DNA of 64,000 bases. Source: Falsirhodobacter algicola. GTDB taxonomy: Bacteria > Pseudomonadota > Alphaproteobacteria > Rhodobacterales > Rhodobacteraceae. A program made the position numbers and the translations under genes. A model generated the notes under the pieces. That model ran no database searches, had not been told where the DNA came from, and was given only the letters and a program-made list of their open reading frames with translations. The stretch covers positions 1,734,501 through 1,798,500 of the forward strand of contig NZ_CP047289.1 of assembly GCF_018279165.1 (NCBI RefSeq). The letters are read 5' to 3'. Shown here piece after piece: positions 9,599 to 18,242 of the stretch; position 1 is the first letter of the stretch, and each line of letters opens with the position of its first letter.

Positions 9599-11527
9599 TC
9601 AGGCGCGGTCGAAGATCACAGCCTTTTCCGTGACCTCGGGCAGCGTCGCGAAGGGCGCGGCCTCGATCAGGGAGGTCAGGTTGATGCGCTTGCCGATCGG
9701 GGTGAACATGGACGGCGTGAAGCTGTCATCCCCGATATGATCCAGCTGGCCCAGATCGAGCGGGACGGGCGGCGTGTCGACGCCCACCGACGCGTAGTAA
9801 TCCTGGAACTTGATGCCATCGCCGTGGATCTGCTGGCGCGCATTCGTCACCGTGGCAAGGCACGCCGGGATGCCGTAGGCCTGCGCGATGATGACGCCGT
9901 GCAACGAGCTGGACACGATGCGCTCGCAGCTCAGCATCTCGGTCAGGAACGCTTCGATCTGATCGTAGCCAAGGCGGCGGATGTCGATGCGGCGGATCGA
10001 CGGATCGATGTCGAGCGGTGCATCCTCATGCGTGAAGTGCAGGATCAGCCCGGTCTTGTGGGTCTTGGGAACCTCGGGGCGGTAGAGGATCGGCAGGAAC
10101 CACGCCGCATCGCCATAGACCTCGGGGCAGGTGCCGCCGTTGCGCAGCACCAGATCGCGCGTCATCGGGCCGCGCACGCTGTGATAGACGGCGTCGGGCG
10201 CCAGCGTGTCATCCGCATGCGGAGAGCCCGAACCCCAGACCGGCGTGCCGGCCTTTGCGAACTTGATGACCGATCCGATGGCGCACATCCCTTCGCCGCG
10301 CGGGGCGAATTTGGGCGGCACGCCCGTCATCTTCTCCACGATGTAGGGATTGACGATATCGCCGAGGTTGCCCGGATGCGGCTCTTCCCACCAGAACAGC
10401 TTCACGCGCCGATCGTCGGGGATGCCCGCAGCTTCGGCGCGGCGATCGAGCGAGTGGCGGAAGCTGCGGCTGTGGGCGAAGGCCGTGACCTTCGCATCGC
10501 CCGTCGCCTCGATCTCGGCCACCAGCGCATCGGCCTCGTCCCATTTGCCGGCGTCGAGCGCGCGCATCAGCGCGAACCGCATGGCATAGGGGGCAAGGGT
10601 CGGCACGCTGCGCCCGCGCTTCATCTCGGCGGCGATGCCGGCCTCGTCCTTGGCGCGCTTCAGGATGTCGAGCAGTTTGACATAGCTCGTGATGTCCGTC
10701 CCATCGATGGACACGAGATAGCGCAGCAGGAAGATCACCTGATCGCGCTTCCCGGCCTTGGAGGCGGCCGCGATCAACTCGTTCACGACCATCTTCTGGC
10801 TGTCCGGCTCCAGCGCGCGCGGCACATGCTGGCGCACCTTGCCCTTGTGATCCTTCACGTTGCCGCTGTCGCCGTGGCGGAACAGGGCATCGGGGCGGTC
10901 GGCTTCGTTCGGTTTCAGGATGTCGCGGGGCGACAGCAGCAGGATGCGCGGCTGCGCCTCGGAGGTGCGGAACGCCTGCTCCAGCACGAAATCGTCGGTG
11001 AAATCGCCCTCTTCGGATTTCTCCAGCGCCACCGCATCGTCGAGGAACTGGATCGTCGCAGGCGTGTAGCGGAACAAGATGTAACCGGGGTGGAACGTCC
11101 GCGCCAACGTCGAGAGGTTGTATTGCGGCATGTATTTGAAGTTGCGCGGGAAGATCGCGATGTCATAGGCGCCATCCCCCAGATCGTCGGGGTTCTTCAT
11201 CAAGACCGCGTCCACATCGACCCACATGATCGGCGCTTGGTGCTTGTGCAGCATCTCGCGCCAGAAGCCGACCTTGCGGCGGCAGATCGAGACCCAGTTC
11301 TCGTTCTCGTCGAGTGTGATCGGCTGGATGTCGCAGGCAAGGCCCAGACGTGCGCACTGCGCCCGCAGTTCCTCGGCGCGTTCTTCGTAATATCCGCCCG
11401 TCGTGTAGAAGCTGATGAGCGTCAGCGGCGGGGGCGGCGTGGCGGCATCCGCCTCGACCATCTGCACGGGTTGCGGTACCTGCGTGGACTCTCCACGCCC
11501 GAACTGTTGCCAATACTTTAGCAGCAT
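9599..11527 (-). CDS. Sugar-transferase-like / polysaccharide pyruvyl transferase fusion
   Basis: 642 residues. Residues 35-220 form a transferase-like domain (LTLISFYTTGGYYEERAEEL, PIMWVDVDAVLMKNP with a DxD, FPRNF). A helical repeat region follows at about 240-360. From about 375 a polysaccharide pyruvyl transferase domain is present (FWWEEPHPGNLGDIVNPY, AIGSVIKFAKAG, VRGPMTRD, EVYGDAAWFLP, SSSLHGVIIAQAYGIP). It is a clear paralogue of the last two thirds of the 999-aa protein but lacks the N-terminal family-2 domain. It is transcribed towards the sulfotransferase gene. The start at 11527 has only a weak ribosome site at a long spacing. Confidence 0.8.
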   Translation of the reverse strand: MLLKYWQQFGRGESTQVPQPVQMVEADAATPPPPLTLISFYTTGGYYEERAEELRAQCARLGLACDIQPITLDENENWVSICRRKVGFWREMLHKHQAPIMWVDVDAVLMKNPDDLGDGAYDIAIFPRNFKYMPQYNLSTLARTFHPGYILFRYTPATIQFLDDAVALEKSEEGDFTDDFVLEQAFRTSEAQPRILLLSPRDILKPNEADRPDALFRHGDSGNVKDHKGKVRQHVPRALEPDSQKMVVNELIAAASKAGKRDQVIFLLRYLVSIDGTDITSYVKLLDILKRAKDEAGIAAEMKRGRSVPTLAPYAMRFALMRALDAGKWDEADALVAEIEATGDAKVTAFAHSRSFRHSLDRRAEAAGIPDDRRVKLFWWEEPHPGNLGDIVNPYIVEKMTGVPPKFAPRGEGMCAIGSVIKFAKAGTPVWGSGSPHADDTLAPDAVYHSVRGPMTRDLVLRNGGTCPEVYGDAAWFLPILYRPEVPKTHKTGLILHFTHEDAPLDIDPSIRRIDIRRLGYDQIEAFLTEMLSCERIVSSSLHGVIIAQAYGIPACLATVTNARQQIHGDGIKFQDYYASVGVDTPPVPLDLGQLDHIGDDSFTPSMFTPIGKRINLTSLIEAAPFATLPEVTEKAVIFDRA

Positions 11528-11596
11528 GTTGATCTACGCCCTCTAAGTCCACCCCAGCTGCAATCATGAGTTGAGTCTGGCTGGCAAGCAACACTT

Positions 11597-11612
11597 ATTA
11601 ACGTCCGTTAAT
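11597..11612. promoter_or_regulatory. Perfect palindrome upstream of the 642-aa gene
   Basis: ATTAACG-TC-CGTTAAT is a perfect 7-bp inverted repeat 70-85 bp upstream of the start of the 642-aa glycan gene, in an AT-rich patch of a GC-rich region. It contains TTAA-N6-TTAA, close to but one base shorter than the CtrA box TTAA-N7-TTAA. An operator is likely; the regulator is unknown. Confidence 0.5.
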
Positions 11613-11733
11613 GAATTTGGTCGCATTGACCGAATCAGGCAAATGCCTGAGCATGCGCGCCCCGTTTCAGGGCCGCCGAGCGCCTTGGCGGACAGGGATG
11701 CCGACACGCCGTGCGACGACGATCCGCAGCCGC

Positions 11734-12699
11734 TCAGCCCTGCTGCGTGCGCGCATCTCCGACACAGTAATCGTAGAGTTCGCGCGCCGGGCCGCCCATG
11801 AGGTCACGCACCCTGTCCTTGTGACGCTCATACGCTTCGGCGGTCAGCCTCTTCAGCGTTCCACCCGACATGCGGTTGAGGTTGTCCACCTCCCGCCGCG
11901 TCGCCTCCACATGAACATCCATCCCATCGTTCACGACATGGTTCCGGTTGCGCTTGCGCCAGTAGTCGCGGCCAAGATCCCGATCCGCCTGATGGGCACT
12001 GCCGCGCGCGTTCTTCAGAAGGAAGCTTTCGACGTCTCGGACGATATAATGATTGATCTGGGCCAGCTTCATGCCACCGGGATCCGTGCATTGGCACTTC
12101 TTGAGAGCGAAACCGGCAGTATCGAGCCCGGATCCGTTCTTGATGCGTCGTCCGTCGGAGCCACCGCTTTGAGCCGGCTTATGGATACCGGGGTGATCGA
12201 AGGCGCTTTGCCGGAACAGGGATTTGAAGGTGCCGAACGCGTTTGGGCCATGCTTTGGCGCCTCGGAACGTCTGAACCTATGTATGACGAGGTCGTTCTC
12301 CAACTCGATCAGGCCGGCATTTCCGAACGTCTTCCACTGGACATAGATACAGTCGCTGTCCGGGCATTCCGCGATCAGGTCCTGAACCTTGCCTGCCCCG
12401 GCCTTCACCAGCAAGAATTCGTCGATATCGAGCGCCATGGCCCAATCGGATTCGAGGTATTCGGGCTGCCGAGCGGCCCGCTTGTACGCCCGGATCTGAT
12501 GCGCCCCGCGCTTGGCGCGGTTGTAGAAATACTTCACCGCCCCAATACGGTTCAATTCCTTCAGAATGCCGTCCGTGCCATCCGTCGAATCGTTCTGATA
12601 CATGATGATGTGGTCGAAACCGATCATCCTGTGATAGGCGACCCATTCCAGAATATACGGACCCTCGTCCTTGACCGTGCAGATGAGGACCGTTCGCAT
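11734..12699 (-). CDS. Glycosyltransferase of the Glyco_tranf_2_4 (GT92-like) family
   Basis: 321 residues. The N-terminus LICTVKDEGPYILEWVAYHRMIGFDHI followed by NDSTDGT is the signature of the PF13704 family of GT-A enzymes. ALDIDEFLLV near residue 90 supplies the metal-binding DxD. FKSLFRQ, HYIVRDVESFL and the C-terminal half also fit. It is cytoplasmic, with no membrane segment. It lies at the head of the minus-strand part of the glycan locus, 206 bp upstream of the 642-aa gene. Linkage and sugar are unknown. Confidence 0.8.
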   Translation of the reverse strand: MRTVLICTVKDEGPYILEWVAYHRMIGFDHIIMYQNDSTDGTDGILKELNRIGAVKYFYNRAKRGAHQIRAYKRAARQPEYLESDWAMALDIDEFLLVKAGAGKVQDLIAECPDSDCIYVQWKTFGNAGLIELENDLVIHRFRRSEAPKHGPNAFGTFKSLFRQSAFDHPGIHKPAQSGGSDGRRIKNGSGLDTAGFALKKCQCTDPGGMKLAQINHYIVRDVESFLLKNARGSAHQADRDLGRDYWRKRNRNHVVNDGMDVHVEATRREVDNLNRMSGGTLKRLTAEAYERHKDRVRDLMGGPARELYDYCVGDARTQQG

Positions 12700-12712
12700 T
12701 CCGAAACTCCAT

Positions 12713-12746
12713 GGCGGTGACGGCCCGTTTTAGCACCGTCACCGCC
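12713..12746 (-). terminator. Perfect 11-bp stem after the aldo/keto reductase gene
   Basis: GGCGGTGACGG and CCGTCACCGCC are exact complements around a 12-base loop, 20 bases past the stop of the minus-strand aldo/keto reductase gene and just before the GT92-like gene. A terminator or processing hairpin is likely, though there is no long U-run. Confidence 0.5.
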
Positions 12747-12765
12747 CATATCAAAGCATCGCGCC

Positions 12766-13746
12766 TCAGCGGGTCCGGCCTTTGCCCCACATGTCGATAT
12801 CGGTGCCAAGTTCGTGCTTCAGGCGGTCGGAGGCCTCGTCAAGGGCGGTCAGGATCTCCGGCGCCAGCGTGATGTCCAGAAGCTTGCCCAGACCGCGGCT
12901 CTGCGCGCCGTTGCGCGTGCCGACGATCACGCCGCCCACCGCGGGGCGCGATTTCAGCCAGCCGATCGCCAGTTCCTCCATCGAGATGCCGGTCTCTTCC
13001 ACCATCCGCCACAGCGCGTTCAGAAGCTCCTGCCCCGCATCCTCGGCGCCGTGTTCGGAATGGGTCGCCTCCGGCCATTTGCGATGATCGAACATGCGCG
13101 TGCGCGCCCGCTCCACCGGGAAATCGTCCAGCTTACGGTATTTGCCGGCCAGAAGCCCCTGCATCAACGACGAATAGCACATGATCGGAACCTCCGCCGC
13201 CTCGCAGATCGGCTGCACCTCATGCTCGATCGCGCGGAAGAAGAGGTGATAAGGCAGCTGATCCACCGCGATGTCGCCAAGCGCCAACGCTTCGGTCAGA
13301 TCCTCGCGGCCGAAATTCGAGACGCCGTACCAGCGGATCTTCCCCTGCTCCTTCAGGCGCTGAAGCGCGCCGATGCTGTCCTCCAGCGGCACATCCCGGT
13401 TGGGCCAGTGCAGCATGTAGAGGTCGATGTAATCGGTGCCGAGGTTCTTCAGGCTGCCCTCGCAGGCCGTCATCACATCGGCCGGTGCCAGATGCTTGCC
13501 CGCCACCTTGGAGGAGATCACGATCTCCTTGCGCTGCCCGCCCAATGCCGCGCGCAACAGCTGCTCCGAATAGCCGTTGCCGTAAACCTCGGCCGTGTCG
13601 AAGAAATTGATGCCGACCTCATGGGCCGCGCGCAGCGCCTCGATGGAATCGCGCTCTTCCTGCGGGCCGAAGGCGCCCGCGCCGCCCATGCAGCCATAGA
13701 CGATCTTCGTCGTCGCAAGGTCGGTCTTGCCGAATGTGTCCATCAT
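12766..13746 (-). CDS. Aldo/keto reductase
   Basis: 326 residues from the ATG at 13746, chosen because GGAAGG sits 7 bases upstream; a start six codons earlier lacks one. TIM-barrel NADP-dependent oxidoreductase: GCMGGAGAFG, FFDTAEVYGNGYSE (catalytic Asp and Tyr), the conserved lysine in VISSKVAG, the histidine in LYMLHWPN, and a C-terminal NADP site near VGTRNGAQSR. It reduces or oxidises a carbonyl or sugar. It follows the alginate lyase gene on the minus strand, but hairpins separate them, so a role in uronate metabolism is only possible. Confidence 0.8.
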   Translation of the reverse strand: MMDTFGKTDLATTKIVYGCMGGAGAFGPQEERDSIEALRAAHEVGINFFDTAEVYGNGYSEQLLRAALGGQRKEIVISSKVAGKHLAPADVMTACEGSLKNLGTDYIDLYMLHWPNRDVPLEDSIGALQRLKEQGKIRWYGVSNFGREDLTEALALGDIAVDQLPYHLFFRAIEHEVQPICEAAEVPIMCYSSLMQGLLAGKYRKLDDFPVERARTRMFDHRKWPEATHSEHGAEDAGQELLNALWRMVEETGISMEELAIGWLKSRPAVGGVIVGTRNGAQSRGLGKLLDITLAPEILTALDEASDRLKHELGTDIDMWGKGRTR

Positions 13747-13780
13747 CTTCCTGCCTTCCGTCATGTGTCATCGGAATGCA

Positions 13781-13847
13781 GACGGGCGCGGCATGTTCCG
13801 CGCCCGCCCGTCATCCTAGGGGGTGGTGCCGGACCCGGCCCGGCACC
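13781..13847 (-). terminator. Two hairpins after the alginate lyase gene
   Basis: Two stems lie between the lyase stop and the aldo/keto reductase start. GACGGGCGCGG (13781-13791) pairs with CCGCGCCC/GCCCGTC (13798-13812, imperfect). GGTGCCGG (13825-13832) pairs exactly with CCGGCACC (13840-13847). They probably end lyase transcription. Confidence 0.45.
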
Positions 13848-13859
13848 GCGCGGCGCGGG

Positions 13860-15311
13860 TCATTTCCCGTGCGTGGCCTCCAGCTTATAGAACGTCACCT
13901 GATCGAAATCGCGATCGGGCGATTCCGTGATGGAGTTGTTCTGCGAATAGGCACCGGCCTTGAAGTACATGAAGTCCGTGCCGTTCGAATAACCGCTGTC
14001 GGTCATGTCATAGGGCTTGGCCTCGACCACGGTGCCGTCGTCGCGCGTAATGGAGACGTGCAGCATCGGGTGGATCACGCCGTCCCGCTCTTCGGAATCG
14101 ACCTTGATCTCGTAGGAGAAGGTCTCGTCCAGCGCGATCCCGTCATCGGGGTTGTCGGCATTGCTGCTGCGATCGCCGATGATCTCCACATACTGATCGT
14201 CCTGACCCACGGGTTCGTGGGCATAGTAGATGGAGCCGTATTTGTTCGTCGGCAGCTTGCGGTAATAGAGGCGGATCGGCTCGTCGTCCTTGGCGTGGAT
14301 CTGGCCGATGATGACGCGGCCCACCTTGCCGGACTCGCCCGTGCGCGTGACGCGGTTCACCGACAGCGTCGCCTTCAGGGTGCCGTCGACGCCGCCCGCC
14401 ATGTCCTGCGCATCCTGCGGCGCGGAGGAGAAGACCCAGTTGTTCTTGTTCGGCGTGCCGTCATCGTTGCGGGTGGAGATGCTGGTATCGCCCGCGCGGA
14501 TCATCTCGCGCAGTTCGGACCGGGCATAGTGCGAACCGGAGGTCGTCGTCCCGCTCGGCACGGTGCGGAAGACCATCCCGCCCGTCGCCGGATCGGTGTA
14601 GAAGAAGCGCTCGTCCGACCAACCCTGAAGCTGGTTCTCCTCGACCTCATCGACCTTGCCATCGTTGTCGAGATCGGCCGGAAGCGTCAGCTTCCACATG
14701 CTCAGATCGAAGTTCTCGCTGGGCGGGGCGTCGGTGCGCAGGCCGTGGATGCCCTTGCCCGCCGCGCTCGCGACATCCGATCCGTCGCCCGTCGCCGCGA
14801 TCTCGGCCGAACCGCAGCCGAAGAGCTGCACTTCCAGAAGGCTGTTCCAGCCGCCCGCTTCGTTGCCCTGCCCCGTGACGCGGACATAGCGCGCCTCGAC
14901 CGGATCGAAATCGGTGCGCTCGATGGCCGATGTGGTGCCGCCGCTCTGCGCATCCGCGATCACGGGCGTCCAGCTGTCGCCATCGGCCGAAACCTCCACC
15001 CCATAGGTGGATTTACGCTCGTCGCCCTTGTACCACGCAAGGCCGATGCCGCTGACCGTCTGGGACGATCCCATATCCAGCACCAACTGCTTGCCGGCCC
15101 CCTCCGAGGACCATCGGGAATCGGGCTGGAACTTGCCGTCGATGGCCAGAGCGGGGGCGTAGATGTCATCATACATGCCGTCATCGGACGCGCTTGCGAT
15201 CGCCAATTGCGAGGCGTTCGTGCATTCCGCAGCAAGGACGGCCGCCGGGGCCGTTCCGCACAGCAGTGCCGCGCCGATGGCGATCAACTTCATTCGGTGA
15301 TCGGTGAACAT
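13860..15311 (-). CDS. Secreted CBM32-PL7 alginate lyase
   Basis: 483 residues; the start has GGGAGGAG seven bases upstream. A signal peptide ends near residue 28 (AAVLAA). A discoidin/CBM32-like domain covers 33-165. A PL7 domain covers about 200-480 with all three family signatures: RSELRE at 264-269, QIH at 337-339 and YFKAGAYSQ at 449-457. Gln337, His339 and Tyr455 are the expected catalytic set. PL7 enzymes cut alginate by beta-elimination; an isoleucine in QIH is usually linked to G-containing substrates. It probably acts in the periplasm or outside the cell. A calcium-site-like DLDNDGKVDEVEE at 213-225 bridges the domains. Confidence 0.92.
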   Translation of the reverse strand: MFTDHRMKLIAIGAALLCGTAPAAVLAAECTNASQLAIASASDDGMYDDIYAPALAIDGKFQPDSRWSSEGAGKQLVLDMGSSQTVSGIGLAWYKGDERKSTYGVEVSADGDSWTPVIADAQSGGTTSAIERTDFDPVEARYVRVTGQGNEAGGWNSLLEVQLFGCGSAEIAATGDGSDVASAAGKGIHGLRTDAPPSENFDLSMWKLTLPADLDNDGKVDEVEENQLQGWSDERFFYTDPATGGMVFRTVPSGTTTSGSHYARSELREMIRAGDTSISTRNDDGTPNKNNWVFSSAPQDAQDMAGGVDGTLKATLSVNRVTRTGESGKVGRVIIGQIHAKDDEPIRLYYRKLPTNKYGSIYYAHEPVGQDDQYVEIIGDRSSNADNPDDGIALDETFSYEIKVDSEERDGVIHPMLHVSITRDDGTVVEAKPYDMTDSGYSNGTDFMYFKAGAYSQNNSITESPDRDFDQVTFYKLEATHGK

Positions 15312-15398
15312 GAGCTTACTCCTCCCACATGTTCGATATGGCCGATGATCATCGGCCCGTCAGGCGCTCCCTCCCAGAAGCGCCCGCAGATCAAGCTA

Positions 15399-15440
15399 TG
15401 GTTTGAACCACTTGTCCAGACCGTATGTCATGTCTGACAA
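15399..15440. promoter_or_regulatory. Candidate uronate-type operator upstream of the alginate lyase
   Basis: TGGTTTGAACCA (15399-15410) is a near-perfect palindrome. TTGTCcAGAC (15412-15421) and GTCTGACAA (15432-15440) are inverted halves. They lie 88-129 bp upstream of the lyase start. TTGTC...GACAA halves resemble sites of FadR-subgroup GntR regulators of uronate use. The match to a specific regulator is inference. Confidence 0.45.
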
Positions 15441-15472
15441 CCTCGTGTCGTCACGTCACTGCCGGCAGGGGA

Positions 15473-15499
15473 CCGGACGCCCCGTGCTGGGGCGTCCGG
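15473..15499 (-). terminator. Terminator-like hairpin after the secreted cupin gene
   Basis: CCGGACGCCCC and GGGGCGTCCGG pair perfectly around GTGCT, 14 bases beyond the cupin stop on the minus strand. It separates the cupin transcript from the alginate lyase, which then needs its own promoter. Confidence 0.55.
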
Positions 15500-15512
15500 C
15501 ATGCGAAAGGGG

Positions 15513-16322
15513 TCACTCCGCCTTGTGGGCCTCGTCGTATTCCTCGACCTTCTGCTCGAAATACTCCTCGTTGGTGCCGTAGCTGCCCAGCCCCATCGCG
15601 GCCTTGCGCATGATGTCCACCTCGTCGAAGGCTTCTTCGGCCGGACGCAGGTATTCGACATCCTTGCGCCAGTAATATTTGAAGCCGTCGAAATGGCCGT
15701 TGTCGGGATACCAGTAGAGAACGCCGAAGCCGGTCGGATCCTCGATCGGGGTGTTGTGCAGCGTGTTGCCGGGGATGTAGAAATAGTCCCCCGTCTCCAT
15801 CCACTGATACTGCCCCTGCGCCAGCGTCCGCGCCCGGCCCGACACCGCGTAATAGCATTCGGGCTGCCCGTGGAAGTGGGGGTTGTGATCCGAAGGCTTG
15901 CCGTTGGTGATGCCGATCGTCACCGGCCAATCGCTCAGTTCCTTCCACAGATAGCCGACGGGCGCATTCTCGAGGCTGCATTGCGCCGCTTCGGTGATAT
16001 TGCCGTCCGCGTCGAAGGTCAGGCAGCCGCGACGCGATTCGGGGATGCTGTCATCCGGGGCGATGCTGTCGAAATCGATCTCGCCGCTTTCCCATTTGGA
16101 GATATAGGCCTCCACCGTCGCATTCGCGCAGGCCTCGGGCATCGTCTTGGACGGCGCGAACGGGCTGGTGACGTAGGGGATCTGCGTCGCCTGCTGATAG
16201 GGTTGCTGGGCGGTGATGAAATGCCCGTGTTCGGCCATCTGCTGCTCGGCGACGCTCGGTGCGTCTTGGGCGCATACGGGGCCGGCCGCCATCACGGCGG
16301 CAAAAGCCAGATAGTGTTTCAT
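15513..16322 (-). CDS. Secreted cupin-domain protein
   Basis: 269 residues from the ATG at 16322, preferred over ATGs 2 and 20 codons upstream because AGGGA lies 7 bases before it. The start KHYLAFAAVMAAGPVCAQ is a signal peptide, so the protein is periplasmic. Cupin motif 1 is seen as HFH-GQPE-CYYAVSG (two His, one Glu) and motif 2 as GDYFYIPGNTLHN, giving a complete 3-His/1-Glu metal site. The family is not identified. It is longer than KdgF-type uronate cupins (about 110 residues) and has a signal peptide they lack. Being next to an alginate lyase hints at sugar-acid chemistry. Confidence 0.75.
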   Translation of the reverse strand: MKHYLAFAAVMAAGPVCAQDAPSVAEQQMAEHGHFITAQQPYQQATQIPYVTSPFAPSKTMPEACANATVEAYISKWESGEIDFDSIAPDDSIPESRRGCLTFDADGNITEAAQCSLENAPVGYLWKELSDWPVTIGITNGKPSDHNPHFHGQPECYYAVSGRARTLAQGQYQWMETGDYFYIPGNTLHNTPIEDPTGFGVLYWYPDNGHFDGFKYYWRKDVEYLRPAEEAFDEVDIMRKAAMGLGSYGTNEEYFEQKVEEYDEAHKAE

Positions 16323-16644
16323 GTTCATGTCCCTGTCGTTGAGAAGGGCGCGTGCCCGGCCCTCCGCCGCGCAGGTTTCCATGGGCCGGGCCGGTTTCCC
16401 CCAAGGAAAAAATCATTAACCTCGCGAAATACGCGCAAGCGCCGAAAATTTGGCCGAAGGGTGCCGCCGCGGCCCCCCGTGCGATGGGCCTTTGTGCAGA
16501 TCGTACGCGGCGGGGGAATGGCGTTCTCCGGCGCGGGGGCTGCGCGACGGCTGGGTTCCAAATGCGCGGCGGCGGGGGCGGCGGGCATTGATTTGCCCCG
16601 CCTGCGCGGCGAGCATCCCCGAAGCCCCCCGAAGGAAGCCGCCC
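16323..16644. other. 322-bp divergent intergenic region
   Basis: Separates the minus-strand cupin from the plus-strand FAD oxidoreductase. It holds an AT-rich patch near 16405-16425 (AAAAAATCATTAACC) that could carry promoters. I see no gene, clear palindrome or RNA fold in it. Confidence 0.5.
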
Positions 16645-18003
16645 ATGCCCGACGATCCCCCCTGTCCCAGCGCACCGCGCCATGTGTTGATCATCGGCGG
16701 CGGTGCCAGCGGGGTTATCATGGCGGCCCATGTCCTGATGCGGCCCGGCACCCGCGTCACGCTGATCGAACGGGGGGCGCGCACCGGCTGCGGCATCGCC
16801 TATGCCACCACCGACCCGAACCACCTTCTGAACACCCGCGCCCAAGGGATGAGCGCCTTTGCCGACCGTCCCGACGATTTTCTGGACTGGTTGCACCGCG
16901 AGGGGCGGGCCGTTTGCCCCGACGCCTTTGCCGACCGCGCGAGCTATGGCCGCTATCTGGGCCAAGTGCTGGCCCCGTGGGACGGCACGGCGCGGCTGAC
17001 GATCCTGCAGGCCGAGGTGACGGCGCTGGAGCCATGCCCCCACGGCATCATCGCGCATCTGCCGGGGCATCCGGCGCTGCGGGCCGATCGGGCGATCCTC
17101 GCCACCGGCCATGCCGTGCCGGAGGCGGGGCCGGATCTGGACGGCGCGTGGTCGTTCGGCGCGGATATGGAGGCGGCGGGCGATGTGGTGATCGTCGGCT
17201 CCGGCCTCAGCATGGTGGATCAGGTGCTGTCGCTGCTGGCGGCGGGGCATCGCGGCACGATCATCGCGGTGTCGCGGCGCGGGCGCCTGCCGCTGCCCCA
17301 TGCGGCGGCCGGGGCGCGCCCGCCCCCCGCCCATCCCCCGATCGGCGCCGAGGTCAGCGCCCTGCTGCAGTGGGCCCGTGCCTTCGCCCGCCGCATCGAG
17401 GCCGAAGGCGGCCGCTGGCAGGATGCGGTGGATGCGATCCGCCCGCAGGCCCAGCGCATCTGGCAGGGCATGTCCGAGGCGCAGCGCCGCCGTTTCCTGC
17501 GCCATGCCGCCACGTGGTGGGGCGTGCACCGCCACCGCATCCCCCCCGCCTCGGCCAGCTTGCTGCAGGGCGCGCTGGATCGCGGCCAGCTCGTGATCCA
17601 GCGCGCCGCGTTCGAGGGGACGGAGCGCGAGGGCGCCGACCGGATCGCCCGCATCCGCCATGCCGGCGGACAGTCGCGCCGCATCCGCGCGGCCCGCATC
17701 ATCGATTGCCGCGGCATCCTGCGCGATCCCGAAACCCATGGCTCCGCCTTGATCCGCGATCTGCTGCGGCGCGGCACCGCCCGGATGGACCCGCTGCGCA
17801 TCGGCCTGTCGGTCGACGCGGCCAGCCGCCTGATCGGCGCGGATGGACAGGCGGCGGAGCGCATCCTCGCCCTCGGCCCCGTCGCCCGCGCCGCCTTCTG
17901 GGAGATCACGGCCGTGCCCGACATCCGCGATCAGGCCGCGCGGCTGGCCGCGGTGCTGGAGGCCCAGGATCAGGGCACCGCCCCCTCCTTCGGACCGGCA
18001 TAA
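16645..18003 (+). CDS. FAD/NAD(P)-binding oxidoreductase (HpyO-like)
   Basis: 452 residues from the ATG at 16645. HVLIIGGGASGVIMAAHVL at 13-31 is the FAD Rossmann fingerprint GxGxxG. A second nucleotide-binding segment VVIVGSGLSMVDQVLSLL is at about 180-197. CGIAYATTDPNHLLNTRAQGMSAF is characteristic of the PF13454 FAD-NAD(P)-binding family. The family is often annotated as hydroxyacylglutathione-like or uncharacterised oxidoreductase; the substrate is not known. It is soluble, and no neighbour shares its transcript with close spacing. Confidence 0.75.
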   Translation: MPDDPPCPSAPRHVLIIGGGASGVIMAAHVLMRPGTRVTLIERGARTGCGIAYATTDPNHLLNTRAQGMSAFADRPDDFLDWLHREGRAVCPDAFADRASYGRYLGQVLAPWDGTARLTILQAEVTALEPCPHGIIAHLPGHPALRADRAILATGHAVPEAGPDLDGAWSFGADMEAAGDVVIVGSGLSMVDQVLSLLAAGHRGTIIAVSRRGRLPLPHAAAGARPPPAHPPIGAEVSALLQWARAFARRIEAEGGRWQDAVDAIRPQAQRIWQGMSEAQRRRFLRHAATWWGVHRHRIPPASASLLQGALDRGQLVIQRAAFEGTEREGADRIARIRHAGGQSRRIRAARIIDCRGILRDPETHGSALIRDLLRRGTARMDPLRIGLSVDAASRLIGADGQAAERILALGPVARAAFWEITAVPDIRDQAARLAAVLEAQDQGTAPSFGPA

Positions 18004-18242
18004 CCGCAGCGCATCGTCGCCCTCACCGATGGCCGGGCCGCACGCATGTGCCCACTCCGCCCTTGCGAGATGGCGGCGGGGCTGGCAGGACATCGCTCGG
18101 GCATGGCGGTGATGTATCCCCCCCCCAAGACCGATGCGCCGCCTCGCGGCGCGCAGGCGCGTCGGCCCGACCCGTTTCGCGGCCGAACCGGCCCCGTCTG
18201 CCCCATCATGACCGGACCCACCGGCGCTTCAGAAAGGATCCC

